The notes below the pieces were generated by a model. It was not told where the DNA came from and searched no databases. It saw nothing but the letters and a program-made list of their open reading frames with translations. DNA of 7,510 nucleotides from Gemmatimonadales bacterium (lineage in GTDB: Bacteria; Gemmatimonadota; Gemmatimonadetes; Gemmatimonadales; GWC2-71-9): positions 1-7,510 of the forward strand of contig JAUVTI010000094.1 in assembly GCA_030601605.1 (NCBI GenBank), given 5' to 3'. Position 1 is the stretch's first letter. Each line of letters begins with the position of its first letter. This document shows positions 6,454 through 7,510 of this stretch, in pieces. The translations under genes were made by a program, and so were the position numbers.

Positions 6454-7014
6454 CTAGCGCGTCACTTCGACGTGCAGGGCATCGTTGAAGCGGTTGAAGT
6501 AGGCGAACAGCCCCGCGACGAGCGTGATCTCCACGATCTCACCCTCGTCGAAGTGGCGGGCGAGGTCCGCCTACGTCTCCTCGGTCACCGCATGACCGCT
6601 CTCGGTCATCTGTTCCCCGTACTCGATTGCCGTGAGCCAGCCCGGCTCGAGGCCATCGAGCGATGCCGTAGCGGTCGAACCCTCCTCCCGCGCCTCCCGC
6701 CGCACCGCCGCGATCCACTCCTCCGTTGCGCCCAGCCGCCTTGCCAAGGCGGTGTGTGAAGCCAGTCAGTAGCGACACCCGTTGATCGAAGAGACCCGCA
6801 CCGCGATGAGCTCCTTGAGGAGCGGCGGCACGGTGCCCTCGTTCATGACGGTGCGGAAGTGCGCGATCAACGTCATGAGGTGCTTCGGCCGGACCGCGAT
6901 CGTCCGAACCATATTGGGGATGTTGCCGCGTTCCCGCAGAAAGCCGTCGAAGATGCCGCGGGCCTCGTCGGTCACCTCGTCGGGACTGCGCGGCCTGATC
7001 CGCGGCCCGGTCAT
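6454..7014 (-). pseudogene. AhpD-like/carboxymuconolactone decarboxylase family gene with in-frame TGA and TAG
   Basis: ATG at 7014 opens a 186-codon frame homologous throughout to peroxidase-related AhpD-like proteins, but it contains TGA at codon 83 and TAG at codon 148 before its natural TAG (6456-6454). N-terminal part: PRSPDEVTDEARGIFDGFL (8-26), PNMVRTIAVRPKHL (33-46), VMNEGTVPPLLKELIAVRVS (56-75), then INGCRY. After TGA the same frame reads LASHTALARRLGATEEWI, and after TAG it reads ADLARHFDEGEIVEITL and FAYFNRFNDALHVEV, all typical of the family. The TGA replaces the second Cys of CxxC; Cys80, His87 and Glu68 match the AhpD proton-relay residues as I recall them for M. tuberculosis AhpD (Cys130, His137, Glu118). 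Either UGA encodes selenocysteine (see hairpin) and the TAG is a lesion or error, or the gene is recently inactivated. Without recoding only 82 residues are made. It starts 3 nt after the upstream hydrolase stop, so it is co-transcribed. Confidence 0.75.
6736..6752 (-). other. Hairpin after the in-frame TGA; candidate bacterial SECIS element
   Basis: On the minus strand CCGCCTT and AAGGCGG form a perfect 7-bp stem around the loop GGC. The stem begins 13 nt after the TGA (6768-6766) and the loop at nt 21. Bacterial SECIS elements, as I recall the loose consensus, have an apical loop about 16-37 nt after UGA with G in one of its first two positions; both hold here. The bulged U of the E. coli fdhF element is not seen. 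The codons in this stretch (GCT TCA, then TTG GCA AGG) are A/T-richer than the usual choices in neighbouring genes, which suits selection for RNA pairing but could also be drift. Confidence 0.35.
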
Positions 7015-7017
7015 CTC

Positions 7018-7510
7018 TCAAACAAGCGGAATGGCCCCAGTCACGAACGGGTTCGTGCGCCGCTCGGCGCCGACCGTGGTCTCGGGTCCGTGTCCCGAAT
7101 AGACGATCGTCTCGTCGGGGAGCGTCATCAGCTGGTCGCGGATGCTCGCGAGCAGCGTACCTCCATCGCCGCCGGGCAGGTCCACGCGCCCCACCGATCC
7201 AGCGAAGATCGCGTCACCCACGCTCGCCACGCCGTGCCCCACGAACGCCACGCTCCCCGGACTGTGCCCCGGAACGTGCCGCACCTCGAACTCGAGCCCG
7301 CCGAGCTGGAGCGCGTCGCCATGCGCCAGCTCGTGGTCCGGCGCCGGCGGCTGCGGAGCCTGCACACCCAGCCAGGCGCCCTGTTCGGCGATCCCATCGT
7401 AGAGCGGCCGGTCGGCCGGGTGCATGTGCAGCGGCGCGCCGCTGCGCTCCACGATGTCCTTCACTCCCAGGATGTGATCCAGGTGGGCGTGCGTGAGCCA
7501 GACGGCTCGC
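7018..7510 (-). CDS. Metallo-beta-lactamase-fold hydrolase, glyoxalase II-like (5' end beyond right edge)
   Basis: The frame runs off the right edge, so the N-terminus and true start are missing; the GTG at 7464 lies inside the conserved domain and is not the start. The metal-binding motif THAHLDH is encoded at 7494-7474, upstream of that GTG. Further ligands, numbered from 7464, are His67 (HVPGHSPGS), Asp84 (SVGDAIFAGS) and His125 (VYSGHGPETT), so the dinuclear site is complete. GRVDLPGGDGGTLLASI and the C-terminal SGHGPETTVGAERRTNPF are typical of short GloB/YcbL-type hydrolases, which hydrolyse glutathione thioesters such as S-lactoylglutathione; the real substrate here is unknown. The stop TGA lies 3 nt before the ATG of the AhpD-like gene, suggesting one transcript and perhaps a shared thiol or electrophile detoxification role (inference). 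Confidence 0.9.
   Translation of the reverse strand, partial: RAVWLTHAHLDHILGVKDIVERSGAPLHMHPADRPLYDGIAEQGAWLGVQAPQPPAPDHELAHGDALQLGGLEFEVRHVPGHSPGSVAFVGHGVASVGDAIFAGSVGRVDLPGGDGGTLLASIRDQLMTLPDETIVYSGHGPETTVGAERRTNPFVTGAIPLV

Noticed and set aside
5277..6488. Long open frame on the plus strand (403 codons)
   Set aside because: Antisense to the aspartase-type gene, no recognisable motif, no sensible start context.
6593..6608. 6-bp inverted repeat (TGACCG/CGGTCA) shortly before the internal TAG
   Set aside because: It lies 5' of the TAG, where no known stop-recoding element requires it, and it encodes ordinary family residues. Probably chance in GC-rich coding sequence.
6766..7014. A genuine 82-residue small AhpD-like protein ending at the TGA
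   Set aside because: It would stop inside the redox motif, lacking its second half and the His, while homology continues in frame for another 100 codons. It is not a natural domain end.
1..7510. CRISPR array, insertion sequence, phage or integrase at the tRNA gene
   Set aside because: No regularly spaced repeats, no transposase or integrase motif, and no repeat of the tRNA 3' end elsewhere in the window that would mark an attachment site.

Overview
The window is a GC-rich bacterial chromosomal segment (about two thirds G+C by eye). Every gene I can support lies on the minus strand, so in transcription order it is read from right to left. Gene content and style (an MoeB-rhodanese fusion, a BamD-like TPR lipoprotein beginning with a CAYYNGLYNA-type motif, an amidase_3 enzyme beside smpB) suggest a Gram-negative, free-living bacterium. 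My best guess is Gemmatimonadota or a relative; this is inference from gene style, not a database match.

Right part (7510 to 4446, minus): a glyoxalase II-like metallo-beta-lactamase hydrolase cut by the window edge; an AhpD-like/carboxymuconolactone decarboxylase family gene beginning 3 nt after it; an aspartase-type lyase (aspA-like) 25 nt further on; then, after an 84-nt intergenic region with a promoter and two dyads, an Rrf2-family regulator with three cysteines placed like an Fe-S cluster site. A Rho-independent terminator follows the regulator.

Middle part (4361 to 2988, minus): an MoeB/ThiF-type E1-like adenylyltransferase fused to a C-terminal rhodanese domain, then a tRNA-Leu(CAG) gene with a good sigma70-like promoter and no encoded CCA.

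Left part (2918 to 1, minus): smpB, a secreted N-acetylmuramoyl-L-alanine amidase and a TPR lipoprotein (cut by the left edge). They are chained by two ATGA stop/start overlaps, so smpB, amidase and lipoprotein form one translationally coupled unit.

The most interesting spot is the AhpD-like gene. Its reading frame is conserved along its whole length, but an in-frame TGA sits exactly at the second residue of the redox CxxC motif (C-R-Y-TGA). The other AhpD-type catalytic residues are in place, and a perfect 7-bp hairpin starts 13 nt after the TGA, at the distance expected for a bacterial SECIS element. This fits a CxxU selenoprotein. A second in-frame stop (TAG) 65 codons later argues for a decaying gene or an error, so both explanations are given. 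Other points worth attention are a possible Rrf2/IscR-type operator in the regulator's own promoter, a perfect 19-bp palindrome beside it, and a terminator that constrains the start of the MoeB-like gene.
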